64,000 bases of DNA, from NCBI RefSeq assembly GCF_016702655.1, contig NZ_JADJDO010000004.1, forward strand, positions 1 to 64,000, written 5' to 3'. The notes below the pieces were generated by a model. The model made no database searches and was not told the DNA's origin. It worked only from the letters and a program-made list of their open reading frames with translations. Below are positions 35,268 through 44,854 of this stretch, one piece after another (positions within the stretch are counted from its first letter, which is position 1; each line of letters begins with the position of its first letter). Made by a program: the position numbers and the translations under genes. Source of the DNA: Ideonella sp. (lineage in GTDB: Bacteria; Pseudomonadota; Gammaproteobacteria; Burkholderiales; Burkholderiaceae_C).

Positions 35268-36257
35268 TCAACCGTCGTTGGCTGCGCTGGTGTCCTGCCA
35301 GCCACTCTCCTGCCAGTTGACAAAGCCGCCGCGGCCCGAGGCCTGCGCGGCAGCGGCGGCGGCAACGGCCTGGCGCATCAGCACGGCGGCATCGTCGCCA
35401 TCGGCCGGGTAGCAGGCAAGGCCCACGCTGGCTGCAATGCCGACCTGCTGGCCGGCGATGGCAAACGGTGGGTGCAGCGCCTTGAGCACCTTGCGCGCCA
35501 CGCGCTCGGCATCGAGTGGCGCCTCGGTCGACGCGAGCAGAAGCGCGAACCCATCCTGGCTCAGCGCGGCCACGACGTCGCTCGCCCGCACCGAGGCGCG
35601 CAGCCGCACCGCCACCTTGCGCCTGAGCACATTGGCCGCCTCGCGCCCGAGCGCCGCCTCGGCGGTGCCGAAACCCTCGACGCGGATCACGAGCAAGGCC
35701 ATGGGCGCCGGTTCGCGCCCGCGCAACGCGAGCAACTGGCTCATGTGCTCGATCAACTGCTGGCGGTTGGGCAGGCCGGTCTGCAAGTCGGTGGCGCAGG
35801 CCTTGCGCGCGGCCCGCTCGATGCGCTTGCGCTCCACGGCCAGGCGCAGGCTGCGTGCGACCTCGGCGCTGCAGCCATGGTCCTGCAACGACGGCGCGAT
35901 CACGTCCTGCACCCCGGCCTGCACGAGGCGCTTTGCCAGGTCTGCGTCGCACGGCGCAGCCAGCCAGACCACGACCGCTGCGTCGGGCGTCGCCTGCGAC
36001 AGCCCCGGCCAGTGTGGAAGGCGCAGCGCCGCGTCGCCGTCCGCTACGCCGACCAGCACGGCGTCGAACGAATGGCCACCGAGCACGCCGCCTGCCTGGG
36101 CGAGCCCGGTGCAGGCCTCGACCGCAAACGGACCGAAGCCCGACGCGCCGAGCGCGAGCATGTCGAGCGGCAGCGGCTCGGCACCGGCATCGATCAACAG
36201 CACCCTCACAACGTCTTCGAACAATTCGCGCTCTCCTCGCCAGCGGGCGTCCGGCAT
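35268..36257 (-). CDS. Receiver-like plus degenerate GGDEF-domain protein
   Basis: A 329-aa protein. The first 150 residues resemble a response-regulator receiver-like fold (V-L-L-I-D-A-G-A and V-Q-D-V-I-A-P near the end). A GGDEF-type domain follows, marked by D-L-Q-T-G-L-P-N-R-Q-Q-L. The catalytic loop reads S-Q-D-G-F instead of G-G-D-E-F, so cyclase activity is unlikely. It may bind c-di-GMP or act as a silent signalling partner. It is convergent with gabD and stands alone. Confidence 0.75.
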   Translation of the reverse strand: MPDARWRGERELFEDVVRVLLIDAGAEPLPLDMLALGASGFGPFAVEACTGLAQAGGVLGGHSFDAVLVGVADGDAALRLPHWPGLSQATPDAAVVVWLAAPCDADLAKRLVQAGVQDVIAPSLQDHGCSAEVARSLRLAVERKRIERAARKACATDLQTGLPNRQQLIEHMSQLLALRGREPAPMALLVIRVEGFGTAEAALGREAANVLRRKVAVRLRASVRASDVVAALSQDGFALLLASTEAPLDAERVARKVLKALHPPFAIAGQQVGIAASVGLACYPADGDDAAVLMRQAVAAAAAAQASGRGGFVNWQESGWQDTSAANDG

Positions 36258-36288
36258 GGTGCGAAAGCCCCTTCGGCCGCTGGTCCCC

Positions 36289-36684
36289 TCAGTAACAACG
36301 GTGGAGTTTGACGGCTGCTCCCTTGCGAAGCGTGTATGACTGCGCCGCCGCCCCCGTCGGCAAGATCGACAGGGTCATCACGTCGCCCCTGATCTCGCCG
36401 GAGTACTTCGCGCCAGTCTGCACGGCGCTCGGGCCGGCGGGTTGCGGCCCGCCCTTGTGTTGCTGGAAGGTACCCGCCGCGGCAAAGCTGCCCGCAGGCG
36501 TCAGCGCGATCGGGCCGGGTATGTGGCCGTCCGCGCAGTCGCCCTCGACCGTTGCACCCTTGGCGTCGACGACCACCCGCAGGTGCTCGCCGCCCCAGGT
36601 GCCATCGAGAGGCCCTGCGCTCATCGCCGCGAAGGACATTGCCAATCCCCCCATCAGTGCCTGTCCCGACTTCAACCAAGTCAT
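36289..36684 (-). CDS. Small secreted protein of unknown function (131 aa)
   Basis: A clear aggagaa ribosome-binding site precedes the ATG at 36682-36684. Residues 1 to about 24 form a hydrophobic signal-like segment (M-T-W-L-K-S-G-Q to M-S-A-G). The mature part is small and probably beta-rich, with L-D-G-T-W-G-G-E at its start, two Cys (G-D-C-A and the near-terminal H-R-C-Y) and a T-L-R-K-G segment. No family is recognised. It may be a periplasmic or exported protein. Confidence 0.6.
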   Translation of the reverse strand: MTWLKSGQALMGGLAMSFAAMSAGPLDGTWGGEHLRVVVDAKGATVEGDCADGHIPGPIALTPAGSFAAAGTFQQHKGGPQPAGPSAVQTGAKYSGEIRGDVMTLSILPTGAAAQSYTLRKGAAVKLHRCY

Positions 36685-36729
36685 GTTGAGTTCTCCTCGA
36701 CACACGGCTCCTGCCGACCCTGAAAGTGA

Positions 36730-36764
36730 CGAGGGCAGGCCGAGGATACCCTCGCCTGCCCTCG
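36730..36764 (-). terminator. Terminator-like hairpin after the PEP-CTERM gene
   Basis: Arms cgagggcagg and cctgccctcg form a perfect 10-bp stem, extended by pairing of the enclosed bases. On the minus strand the hairpin follows the PEP-CTERM stop by about 21 bases and is trailed by tcactttc, a weak T-rich tail. Confidence 0.65.
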
Positions 36765-36785
36765 TTGGGACAAGATTGTGGGAAC

Positions 36786-38531
36786 CTAGGCGTGCAGGTC
36801 GCCCTTGCGTTGACGGCGCGCGGCCAGCGCTCCAATTACACCGAGGCCCAATGTCATCATCGCCCAGGTCCCAGGCTCGGGCACCGGTGTCGTGATGACA
36901 GCAATCCACGTGCCCCAACGCGAGCCACCGGTACCGCCTGGATGGCCAAACTCCTCCAAGTTGTACTCTCGAGCGAACTGGCCGATCATATAAAAGTTGT
37001 GCTCGTTCTCGGGGTCGACAGATACTTGGCTGTAGTCACCCCAACGCTGGCGCCCCGCGGCAGGTTGGCCGTAGAGGCTGCCGTTGTGGTAGTCGTCGGT
37101 CAGACTGACCTTGAGTAGCAGCTCGTCGCTGGACGCAATGAGCGAACCATCGGCTGCAGTCTCGAAGGTGCGCCCCATGAAACTGATGTTGCCGTCCATG
37201 AAGCCATCGCCGTTTAGGTCGGTCGTCTGATTTCCTGAGCGGTTGTAGCCGATCGCAACCTGCCCGAAGCTGTTGACCGCGATTGAGCCCTGGTAGTAGT
37301 CGAAACTACCTTCGCCCAAGTTGCCCTGGTCCAGGATGGCGAAGGATTCGGCATCGATCACTGTGTAGCGCACGCGAGCAAAGTCCAACCCATCAGCCGC
37401 GTCGTCGACCGTATTGACCATGTAGATGCGACCATCGACCTCGTACACGCTACTGCTGATACGCTCGTCCAGCGCGTCGATTACACGCTGGTTTGCGGCG
37501 ACTGCCACCGACGGCTGTCGGGCCGGCAGCGGCGAAGAATAGGCCTCCATTCCGAGGTACTGCGATGCCGTCGCGGTCGCGCCGACAGCGGAGTTGGGAT
37601 CGAGCCCGTTCACCTTGTAGGCCACGTTGTCGTAGTTGAAGAGCGATGCCGCCAAGATCCTGCCCGTGCTGCCAGCCGAGTTGCTGTTGACGCCCTGGAT
37701 GGCGAAGCCATTGTCGGCACCGCCCGGATACGGCGTCACGAACTGCTTCATGTTCGCTACCGTCGGTGCGCCAGCACCGAAGAGGCTGTTGATCGGGATG
37801 GCATTCAAAGTGGTGCCGCGAAAGCTCACGCTGCCGCCGGGGGAGGCAGGTGCGAAATTGTTGGTCCCAATGTAGACCGCGTTCTTGTCGATTGCGAGCG
37901 TCGGATAGTCAGCAACGGCGCCACCGAAGCCGAGGCCGCCATAGCCCTCGAACTTGACTGATTTCCACCCACCGAGCGCGTCGTCGGTGTCAGAGACAGC
38001 GATCTGCAGGTCCTTGACATCACTCCCGAACGAAGCGACGACCCAACGCTTGGCGTCGGCGTTGTACATGATCCTTGAATCACCGCTGGCTCCGGTCTGT
38101 CCGGCGGCGGCCCAGAACGCAACATCCGAGGTCAGCGAAAGTCGCGCGCCTGTGTACTTGTCGAACACGGCATAGGCGCCATTGCTCGTTTCGACGTACT
38201 GCTTCATGCCAACCGCACCCATCGTGTCGGGCGGAATGAAGTTGCGACCGAAGAACGCGCCGTCGTACTGCGACACGCCCTCAAAGCCAAAGGCGTATGG
38301 GCTGCCGGCATTCTTGACCGGAGGCTGGGCGCCATTCGTATCAAACGATAAGTCGCCGTCGATAGCGATCATCTTCGGCTTCTTAAACTCCCAATACGGC
38401 TTCATTGTGGCAGCTTGGGCGGAAACCGAAGCGCACAACAGCAAGGCCGCGCTGGCGAGTACACCCAGCCTCGCGCCATGCCCCGCCCGCACCCCGCGCT
38501 CAAACATCAACACTGTCGGAATTGTTCTCAT
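36786..38531 (-). CDS. PEP-CTERM sorting-domain exported protein
   Basis: A 581-aa secreted protein. A signal peptide (residues about 1 to 40, ending A-Q-A-A) opens a large domain with S-N-G-A-Y-A-V-F-D and P-T-L-A-I-D-K-N-A-V-Y-I repeats that suggests a beta-propeller. The C-terminus shows the full sorting signal: V-P-E-P-G-T-W-A-M-M, a hydrophobic helix and the basic R-R-Q-R-K tail. PEP-CTERM proteins are processed by exosortase and linked to exopolysaccharide or biofilm matrix; the exosortase is not in this window. The base composition is lower in GC than neighbours. The start follows caggagac by a few bases. Confidence 0.85.
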   Translation of the reverse strand: MRTIPTVLMFERGVRAGHGARLGVLASAALLLCASVSAQAATMKPYWEFKKPKMIAIDGDLSFDTNGAQPPVKNAGSPYAFGFEGVSQYDGAFFGRNFIPPDTMGAVGMKQYVETSNGAYAVFDKYTGARLSLTSDVAFWAAAGQTGASGDSRIMYNADAKRWVVASFGSDVKDLQIAVSDTDDALGGWKSVKFEGYGGLGFGGAVADYPTLAIDKNAVYIGTNNFAPASPGGSVSFRGTTLNAIPINSLFGAGAPTVANMKQFVTPYPGGADNGFAIQGVNSNSAGSTGRILAASLFNYDNVAYKVNGLDPNSAVGATATASQYLGMEAYSSPLPARQPSVAVAANQRVIDALDERISSSVYEVDGRIYMVNTVDDAADGLDFARVRYTVIDAESFAILDQGNLGEGSFDYYQGSIAVNSFGQVAIGYNRSGNQTTDLNGDGFMDGNISFMGRTFETAADGSLIASSDELLLKVSLTDDYHNGSLYGQPAAGRQRWGDYSQVSVDPENEHNFYMIGQFAREYNLEEFGHPGGTGGSRWGTWIAVITTPVPEPGTWAMMTLGLGVIGALAARRQRKGDLHA

Positions 38532-38693
38532 CACCTTGTCTCCTGGGAAAGTTGTCGTGCCACGTCGGAGCGACGCAACTGCCCTATTGCGAAAGGGACG
38601 GGAGGGCCTGTGTTCAGCAGCCCGGTTCCCGCCGGCATTGCGACTTGTCCGTGCAGCGGGTTGTACTCCTCTAGACCGTGCAAAGTTCACACG

Positions 38694-38718
38694 CTCCCCC
38701 TCATCCAAGGGGGTGGAG
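38694..38718 (-). promoter_or_regulatory. Palindromic operator candidate upstream of the PEP-CTERM gene
   Basis: The segment has the interrupted dyad cccct and aggggg flanked by ctc and gag, about 165 bases before the ATG. C-rich/G-rich dyads of this kind are suggestive of a transcription-factor site, but the factor is unknown. The 247-bp region between this gene and tRNA-Gly holds no other gene I can support. Confidence 0.3.
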
Positions 38719-38778
38719 TTACCCTGATTTCCCGGCTCACTGGCCGGTCGTCCGCCGTCGCGTAAACTTGTAACTTAT

Positions 38779-38852
38779 GCGGGTGTAGTTCAATGGCAGA
38801 ACGGCAGCTTCCCAAGCTTCATACGAGGGTTCGATTCCCTTCACCCGCTCCA
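38779..38852 (+). tRNA. tRNA-Gly, anticodon CCC
   Basis: A complete cloverleaf has acceptor arms GCGGGTG and CACCCGC, an anticodon loop TTCCCAA, the T-arm GGGTTCGATTCCC and an encoded CCA. It is divergent from the PEP-CTERM gene. Confidence 0.93.
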
Positions 38853-38866
38853 TCCCTCCGAGTCGT

Positions 38867-39127
38867 TCAGCAGGCAAGCAGCCTCGAGTGCTTGTGGATG
38901 ACCTCGCGAGCGCGCTCGATGGCGTAGAGCAGCGCGTCGCCGGGCGATGCCCAGCGGTGGCCGCAGGCCAGGCTGTCGTCGCGCCAGGCTTCACGCGGGC
39001 GGGTGGCGCCGCCTGCGTTGCCATTGGCGACGACGACGACGGCGGCAATGTAGCCGTCACCCTGGGGCGCCTCGAGGGCGCCGGCATAGATTTGGTAGGG
39101 TCCTTCGATGCGCTGGTCGAAATGCAC
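38867..39127 (-). CDS. Small hypothetical protein (86 aa)
   Basis: The frame is open from a GTG at 39125-39127 (V-H-F-D-Q-R-I-E-G-P-Y-Q-I-Y). A small alpha/beta pattern with I-A-A-V-V-V-V-A-N-G and C-G-H-R-W-A-S-P-G-D-A follows, and a helical end E-R-A-R-E-V-I-H-K-H. The composition and secondary-structure pattern look like a real gene, but no family is recognised and the start is uncertain because the frame remains open upstream. Confidence 0.45.
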   Translation of the reverse strand: MHFDQRIEGPYQIYAGALEAPQGDGYIAAVVVVANGNAGGATRPREAWRDDSLACGHRWASPGDALLYAIERAREVIHKHSRLLAC

Positions 39128-39213
39128 TGCCCGCTCCTCGTCCCGGCCCCGCGGCCGGTCTGGGCGCGCATGATGCGCGTGCGCGGCCCGGCCCGCCATC
39201 CACCTCAAGGGTG

Positions 39214-39227
39214 CCCCCTTTCGGGGG
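39214..39227. repeat. Short GC hairpin upstream of the DMT transporter gene
   Basis: ccccc and ggggg pair around tttc within the 164-bp gap between the small hypothetical gene and the DMT transporter gene. The flanking text (tcaagggtgccccc and cggggtggcccggc) resembles the intergenic repeat between the two permease genes at 55298-55360. It may be a member of the same dispersed family or a weak terminator. Confidence 0.4.
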
Positions 39228-39291
39228 AGATCGCCGCGGCTCGGGGTGGCCCGGCTCGCCGTGCGGGCCGGGCGCGGCGCGGGCAAGCCGG

Positions 39292-40197
39292 ATGACGAAT
39301 CGCGATGCCCAAGCCGCAAACGTGCGGCCCGCACTGATCCTGCTTGCGATCCTGACCCTGGTCTGGGGCACGAACTGGCCCCTCTTCGCCTTTGCCGTGC
39401 GCGAGGTGTCGGTCTGGACCTTCCGCGCCTTCGCGGTCGCGATCGCCGGCCTGGTGCTGCTGGGGGTAGCGCGCGCTCGCAGCCAGTCGCTCGTGATCCC
39501 GCGTCGGCATCTGCCGCGCATCTGCATCGCAACCCTTTTCTACCTCGTGCTGTGGAACATCGCCAGCACCTACTCGGCGATCCTGATCCCTTCGGGCCAG
39601 TCGGCGGTGCTCGGGTTCACGATGCCGCTCTGGTCGGCGCTGATTTCATGGGCCGTGCTCGGCGAGCGCCTGCGCCCGCGGCTGGTGCTGGCGATCGCGC
39701 TCGGCGCTGCGGCGGTCACGCTGCTGATGGTGCCGAGCCTGGCCACCTATGCCCAGGCGCCGCTCGGGCTGGCGCTCGGGTTGCTGGCCGGCATCGGCTG
39801 GGCGGTCGGCACGCTGATCCTCAAGGGCGGCGGCAACCTCGGCGTGTCGGCGACCGTGCTCACCGGCTGGCAATTGCTGATCACGGCCGTGCCGACGACG
39901 ATCGGTGCCCTCGCGCTCGCCGAAGGTGGCTGGTTCGTCCCGTCGTGGCAGACGATCGCCGTGATCGGCTACATCACCCTGGTACCGATGGCGATCGGCA
40001 ACGTGTGCTGGTTCGCGATCGTCGGCATGCTGCCCACCCACGTCGCTGGGTTGTCGGCGGTGATGGTGCCGGTGGTGGCGATGATCTCGGGCGCCATCGT
40101 TCACGGCGAGCCGCTCGGCGCAACGCAGTGGCTCGCAATGGGCTGCAGCGCGAGCGCGCTCTGGCTGGCGCTGGTGCGGCCGGCCGCCGTGCGCTGA
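39292..40197 (+). CDS. EamA/DMT-family inner-membrane transporter
   Basis: A 301-aa protein with ten predicted helices in two EamA repeats. The first starts T-L-V-W-G-T-N-W-P-L-F-A-F, and the second contains G-L-L-A-G-I-G-W-A-V-G-T. Each repeat closes with the typical L-G-E-R-L or H-G-E-P-L motif. Members export metabolites or amino acids; the substrate cannot be told. It lies nine bases before a probable amine-dehydrogenase gene, so a link to amine metabolism is possible. Confidence 0.82.
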   Translation: MTNRDAQAANVRPALILLAILTLVWGTNWPLFAFAVREVSVWTFRAFAVAIAGLVLLGVARARSQSLVIPRRHLPRICIATLFYLVLWNIASTYSAILIPSGQSAVLGFTMPLWSALISWAVLGERLRPRLVLAIALGAAAVTLLMVPSLATYAQAPLGLALGLLAGIGWAVGTLILKGGGNLGVSATVLTGWQLLITAVPTTIGALALAEGGWFVPSWQTIAVIGYITLVPMAIGNVCWFAIVGMLPTHVAGLSAVMVPVVAMISGAIVHGEPLGATQWLAMGCSASALWLALVRPAAVR

Positions 40198-40206
40198 GGC
40201 TGCGCC

Positions 40207-42156
40207 ATGGCTGGCACAGCGCAAAATCCGCCGATCACGCGGCGCGATTTTCTCGATGGCGTTGCGCTCGCGCTCGGCGCCCCACTCGCAGCCGCTGCGC
40301 CGAGTGCAGGCGCATCTGCGGATCCGCCCTCACGCACCGGCCTGCAGGGCCAGACCGACGTCACGCTCGCCGAGGCGCATGCGTGGCGCGACGCTCCCGA
40401 GCGCTGGCGCGCCGCGACGGCCCAGCCCGACGCCGCGCTCGAGGATCTGGTCGTCGTCGGCAGCGGCATCAGCGGTCTGGCGGGGGCCCACCTGTTCCGC
40501 CAACACGCAGGCCGGCCGGTGCGCATCCTGCTGCTCGATGCGCTCGACGACTTCGGCGGCCATGCCAGGCGCAACGAATTCGTGTCGCGCGCGGGGGTGC
40601 GGCTAGTCGGCTACGGTGGCTCGCAGTCGCTCGATTCGCCGGGTCTGTTCTCGCCCGCTGTGCACTCGCTGCTGCGCGATGTGGGCGTCGAGCTGCGGCG
40701 CTTCGAGACCGAGTTCTACGACGCAAGCTGGACGCGCCGTCATGGCGTGCAAGGCCGCGGCGTCTACTTCGACAGCGATGGCGCGGCCGGCGGCAGGCTG
40801 GTCGTGCGCGCTGCGGGCGACAAGCCGGCGGCCTGGATCGCACGCACCCCGATGGCAGCGCGCGCCCGCGCCGACCTGCTGCGCCTGCTGACCGGGCGGC
40901 CCGACCTGATGCCCGGGCTCTCGGCCGAGGCGCGCCGGGCGCGCCTGGCCGCGATGACCTACCGCGACTTCCTGCAAGACCTGTGGCGTGTCGACCCTGC
41001 CGTGCTGGGCTTCTACGCTGCCGACACGCTGGGCTACTTCGGCGTCGGCATCGACGCCACCTCCGCGCTCGACGCCTGGGCCGCAGGCCTGCCCGGCTTT
41101 GCCGGCATGCGCCTGGGCCAGGGCGTCGACCGGCGCATGAGCCCGAGCGGCAGGCAGCTGATGGCGAGCCAGGACGAGTACGTGCATCACTTCCCCGACG
41201 GCAATGGCGGCGTCGCCCGCGCGCTGCTGCGCGCACTGATCCCGTCGGCCATGCCGGGCACGGGCATGGAAAGTCTGGCCGACGGGCACGCCGACTACGC
41301 GCGGCTCGACGAGCCGGGCCAGCCGGTGCGCCTGCGCCTGCGCGCGACCGTGGTCGGCCTCGCGCACAGCGGCCCTCCCGGAGCGGCAAAGCAGGTCGAG
41401 CTGCGCTACGTGGACGCCGGCGGCACGCTGCGCTCGGTGCGCGCGCGCCAGGTGCTCCTCGCCTGCTGGCACCGCGTGATCGCGCGCCTGACCGACGAGT
41501 TGCCCGCCGCGCAGCGCATTGCGCTCGACGACCAGGTCAAGGTGCCGCTCGTCTACGCCAACGTGTTGCTGTCGAACTGGCAGGCCTGGAAGCGCGCAGG
41601 CATCCATTCGATCAAGCCCGTCGGCGGTTTCTGGAACGAGGCTGCACTCGACTTTCCAGTCAGCATGGGCAAGCTGCGATTCGCCGATGCGCCCGGGCAA
41701 CCCGTGCTCGTCCACCTGGCCAAGGTCGTCGTCGCGGGCGATGGCCGCCCGGCGCGCGCGCAGGCGGCGGCGGGCCGTGCGCAACTGGCGAGCTGGTCGT
41801 TTGCCGATTTCGAATTCGAGATCGTGCGCCTGCTGCAGGGCGCGCTCGGCGCCTTCGGCCTCGACGCCGCGCGCGACATCGAGGCCATCACCGTCAACCG
41901 CTGGGCGCATGGCTACGCCTACGAGTACATGCGGCCCTGGGACAGCTATTGGCCGCAAGGCGCACTGCCCTGCGTCGCGGCGCGCCGCGGCTGGGGCCGA
42001 GTCGCGATCGCCAACGCCGACGCGGGCGCCTACGCCTATGCGCATTCGGCCATCGACCAGGCCACGCGCGCGGTGCAGGACCTGCTGCCGGAGGCGAAGC
42101 TGCCCGCCTGGGCGCCCTTCCCCGGCCCGAACCCGCGCGCGATCGGGCTGGCCTGA
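40207..42156 (+). CDS. Tat-exported FAD amine oxidoreductase, spermidine dehydrogenase-like
   Basis: A 649-aa protein. The twin-arginine signal T-R-R-D-F-L-D-G (residues 11 to 18) leads a hydrophobic stretch ending near residue 40, which implies export in folded form. The FAD-binding motif V-V-V-G-S-G-I-S-G-L-A-G-A-H is at about residues 80 to 93, and G-G-H-A-R-R-N-E-F a little later is like amine oxidases and SpdH. SpdH proteins oxidise spermidine in the periplasm to 1,3-diaminopropane and 4-aminobutyraldehyde. The polyamine genes in this window support that, but the activity is inferred. Confidence 0.65.
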   Translation: MAGTAQNPPITRRDFLDGVALALGAPLAAAAPSAGASADPPSRTGLQGQTDVTLAEAHAWRDAPERWRAATAQPDAALEDLVVVGSGISGLAGAHLFRQHAGRPVRILLLDALDDFGGHARRNEFVSRAGVRLVGYGGSQSLDSPGLFSPAVHSLLRDVGVELRRFETEFYDASWTRRHGVQGRGVYFDSDGAAGGRLVVRAAGDKPAAWIARTPMAARARADLLRLLTGRPDLMPGLSAEARRARLAAMTYRDFLQDLWRVDPAVLGFYAADTLGYFGVGIDATSALDAWAAGLPGFAGMRLGQGVDRRMSPSGRQLMASQDEYVHHFPDGNGGVARALLRALIPSAMPGTGMESLADGHADYARLDEPGQPVRLRLRATVVGLAHSGPPGAAKQVELRYVDAGGTLRSVRARQVLLACWHRVIARLTDELPAAQRIALDDQVKVPLVYANVLLSNWQAWKRAGIHSIKPVGGFWNEAALDFPVSMGKLRFADAPGQPVLVHLAKVVVAGDGRPARAQAAAGRAQLASWSFADFEFEIVRLLQGALGAFGLDAARDIEAITVNRWAHGYAYEYMRPWDSYWPQGALPCVAARRGWGRVAIANADAGAYAYAHSAIDQATRAVQDLLPEAKLPAWAPFPGPNPRAIGLA

Positions 42157-42217
42157 AGCAAGCGCGGGGCGCGACCGCCCTGCAGCGTTCGCACCCCGCG
42201 GGGACAAGCGAGCCCGT

Positions 42218-43516
<1,299 letters not shown>

Positions 43517-43890
43517 GATGAGTTCTCCGGTAGTCAAAGAGTGAGGTTCAGGCTAGGCAATGGGGACGTCGAAGCTCGACTTTCTGGGCTCGAGCATAGG
43601 CTTCGGAAGCCGTCCTGACAAGACTTATGTCTTATAGAGGACATCATAGCAACAGCAATGAATTCAACGAGTTGCGAGTATCGTTTCATGTTACGGAATG
43701 AACGTCTTCTTGGTGAAATGAAATGCGGCGCCGCACCATAAGGTGATTTCACATTGCGCAATTGGCTTTCGATGTGCTGAAAGTCCGCGCGGTTCAGCGT
43801 GACTCCACGAGCCGACGCCGCCACTTGCTCGCGGGGCAGCCGGCTCGGGTCCCTATCATGCGAGCGCTGCATTGACCCACGGTGCCCGCC
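43517..43890. other. 374-bp intergenic region between aceA and a ureohydrolase gene
   Basis: No gene is supported here. The middle (43610-43780) is distinctly richer in A and T than the rest of the window and probably holds the divergent promoters of aceA and the ureohydrolase gene. It contains the dyads described separately at 43620-43644. No clear sigma-70 boxes can be fixed by eye. Confidence 0.6.
43620..43644. promoter_or_regulatory. Overlapping inverted repeats upstream of aceA
   Basis: Two overlapping dyads are seen: aagac-ttat-gtctt (43620-43633) and atgtc with gacat around eight bases (43627-43644). They lie about 105 bases before the aceA start in an AT-rich stretch, so a dimeric regulator (GntR type, for example) could bind there. 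The factor is unknown. Confidence 0.45.
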
Positions 43891-44814
43891 ATGAGCTCGT
43901 TCGCCTTCCTGTCCAACAACGCCTTCATGAAGGCACCGCTCGACGATCCGAGCCGGCAGTACGGCGTGGCCGGCATCGCCTGGGACGGCAGCGTGACGAA
44001 TCGCCCCGGCGCACGCTTCGGGCCGCGCGCGATCCGCGAAGCGAGTCACATGCTGTGCGACGGCATCCACCCCTTCTTCGACACCACACCGCACGGTCAG
44101 CTGACCGACCTCGGCGACCTGGCCCTGCCCAACACCAGCCTGCAGGCGATGCGCGCGGCGATGATGCCCGTGGCCGCGCGGCTGATCCGCAGCCATCACA
44201 TGGCCTGGCTCGGCGGCGACCATTCGATCACGCTGCCGCTGCTGCGCGCCTACCGCGAGTGGCTGGGCCGGCCGCTCGCCGTGATCCACCTCGATGCCCA
44301 CTGCGACACATGGAAGGACCACTTCGGCGAAGAGAGCGGCCACGGCACCTGGGTCTACGAGGCCATGCAGGAGGGCCTGGTCGTCGACGAATGCCTGGTG
44401 CAGATCGGTATCCGCTCGGCCGGCGAGCGCGCGGCGCGCGACTACGTGCGCGACCAGGGCGGGCAGATCTTCACCGCCCGTGAGTTGCGCGGTCGCGAGA
44501 GCCCGATTCAGCTGGCCGAGGTGCTGCAAGCGATCCGGGCCAGGTTGGCCGCGCACGACAACCCGCCCGTCTACCTGAGCCTGGACATCGACTGCCTCGA
44601 CCCAGCCTTCGCTCCCGGCACCGGCACGCCCGAGCCGGGCGGGCTGACGAGCAACCAGGTGTTGAGCATCCTGGAAGAGCTCGCCGACCTGCCCTTCGTG
44701 GGCATGGATTGCGTCGAAGTGGCCCCGCCCTACGACCATGCCGAGCTGACGAGCTACGCCGCGGCCTGCTTCGTCTGGACCTATCTCAGCGGCCGGGTGG
44801 CGCAGCGGCGCTGA
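43891..44814 (+). CDS. Agmatinase/guanidino-acid ureohydrolase family protein
   Basis: A 307-aa binuclear manganese ureohydrolase. G-G-D-H-S-I-T-L-P, H-L-D-A-H-C-D-T-W and S-L-D-I-D-C-L-D-P-A-F-A-P-G-T-G-T-P-E supply the metal ligands. It releases urea from agmatine or a guanidino acid. The adjacent beta-alanine-type aminotransferase gene makes 3-guanidinopropionate (giving beta-alanine) a candidate, and agmatine (giving putrescine for the spu block) the other. A GTG at 43882 is an alternative start. It is convergent with the Lrp gene. Confidence 0.85.
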   Translation: MSSFAFLSNNAFMKAPLDDPSRQYGVAGIAWDGSVTNRPGARFGPRAIREASHMLCDGIHPFFDTTPHGQLTDLGDLALPNTSLQAMRAAMMPVAARLIRSHHMAWLGGDHSITLPLLRAYREWLGRPLAVIHLDAHCDTWKDHFGEESGHGTWVYEAMQEGLVVDECLVQIGIRSAGERAARDYVRDQGGQIFTARELRGRESPIQLAEVLQAIRARLAAHDNPPVYLSLDIDCLDPAFAPGTGTPEPGGLTSNQVLSILEELADLPFVGMDCVEVAPPYDHAELTSYAAACFVWTYLSGRVAQRR

Positions 44815-44854
44815 ATCGGGCGCCGCAGCGTGTCGCTGCTGTGGCCTCCCAGCC

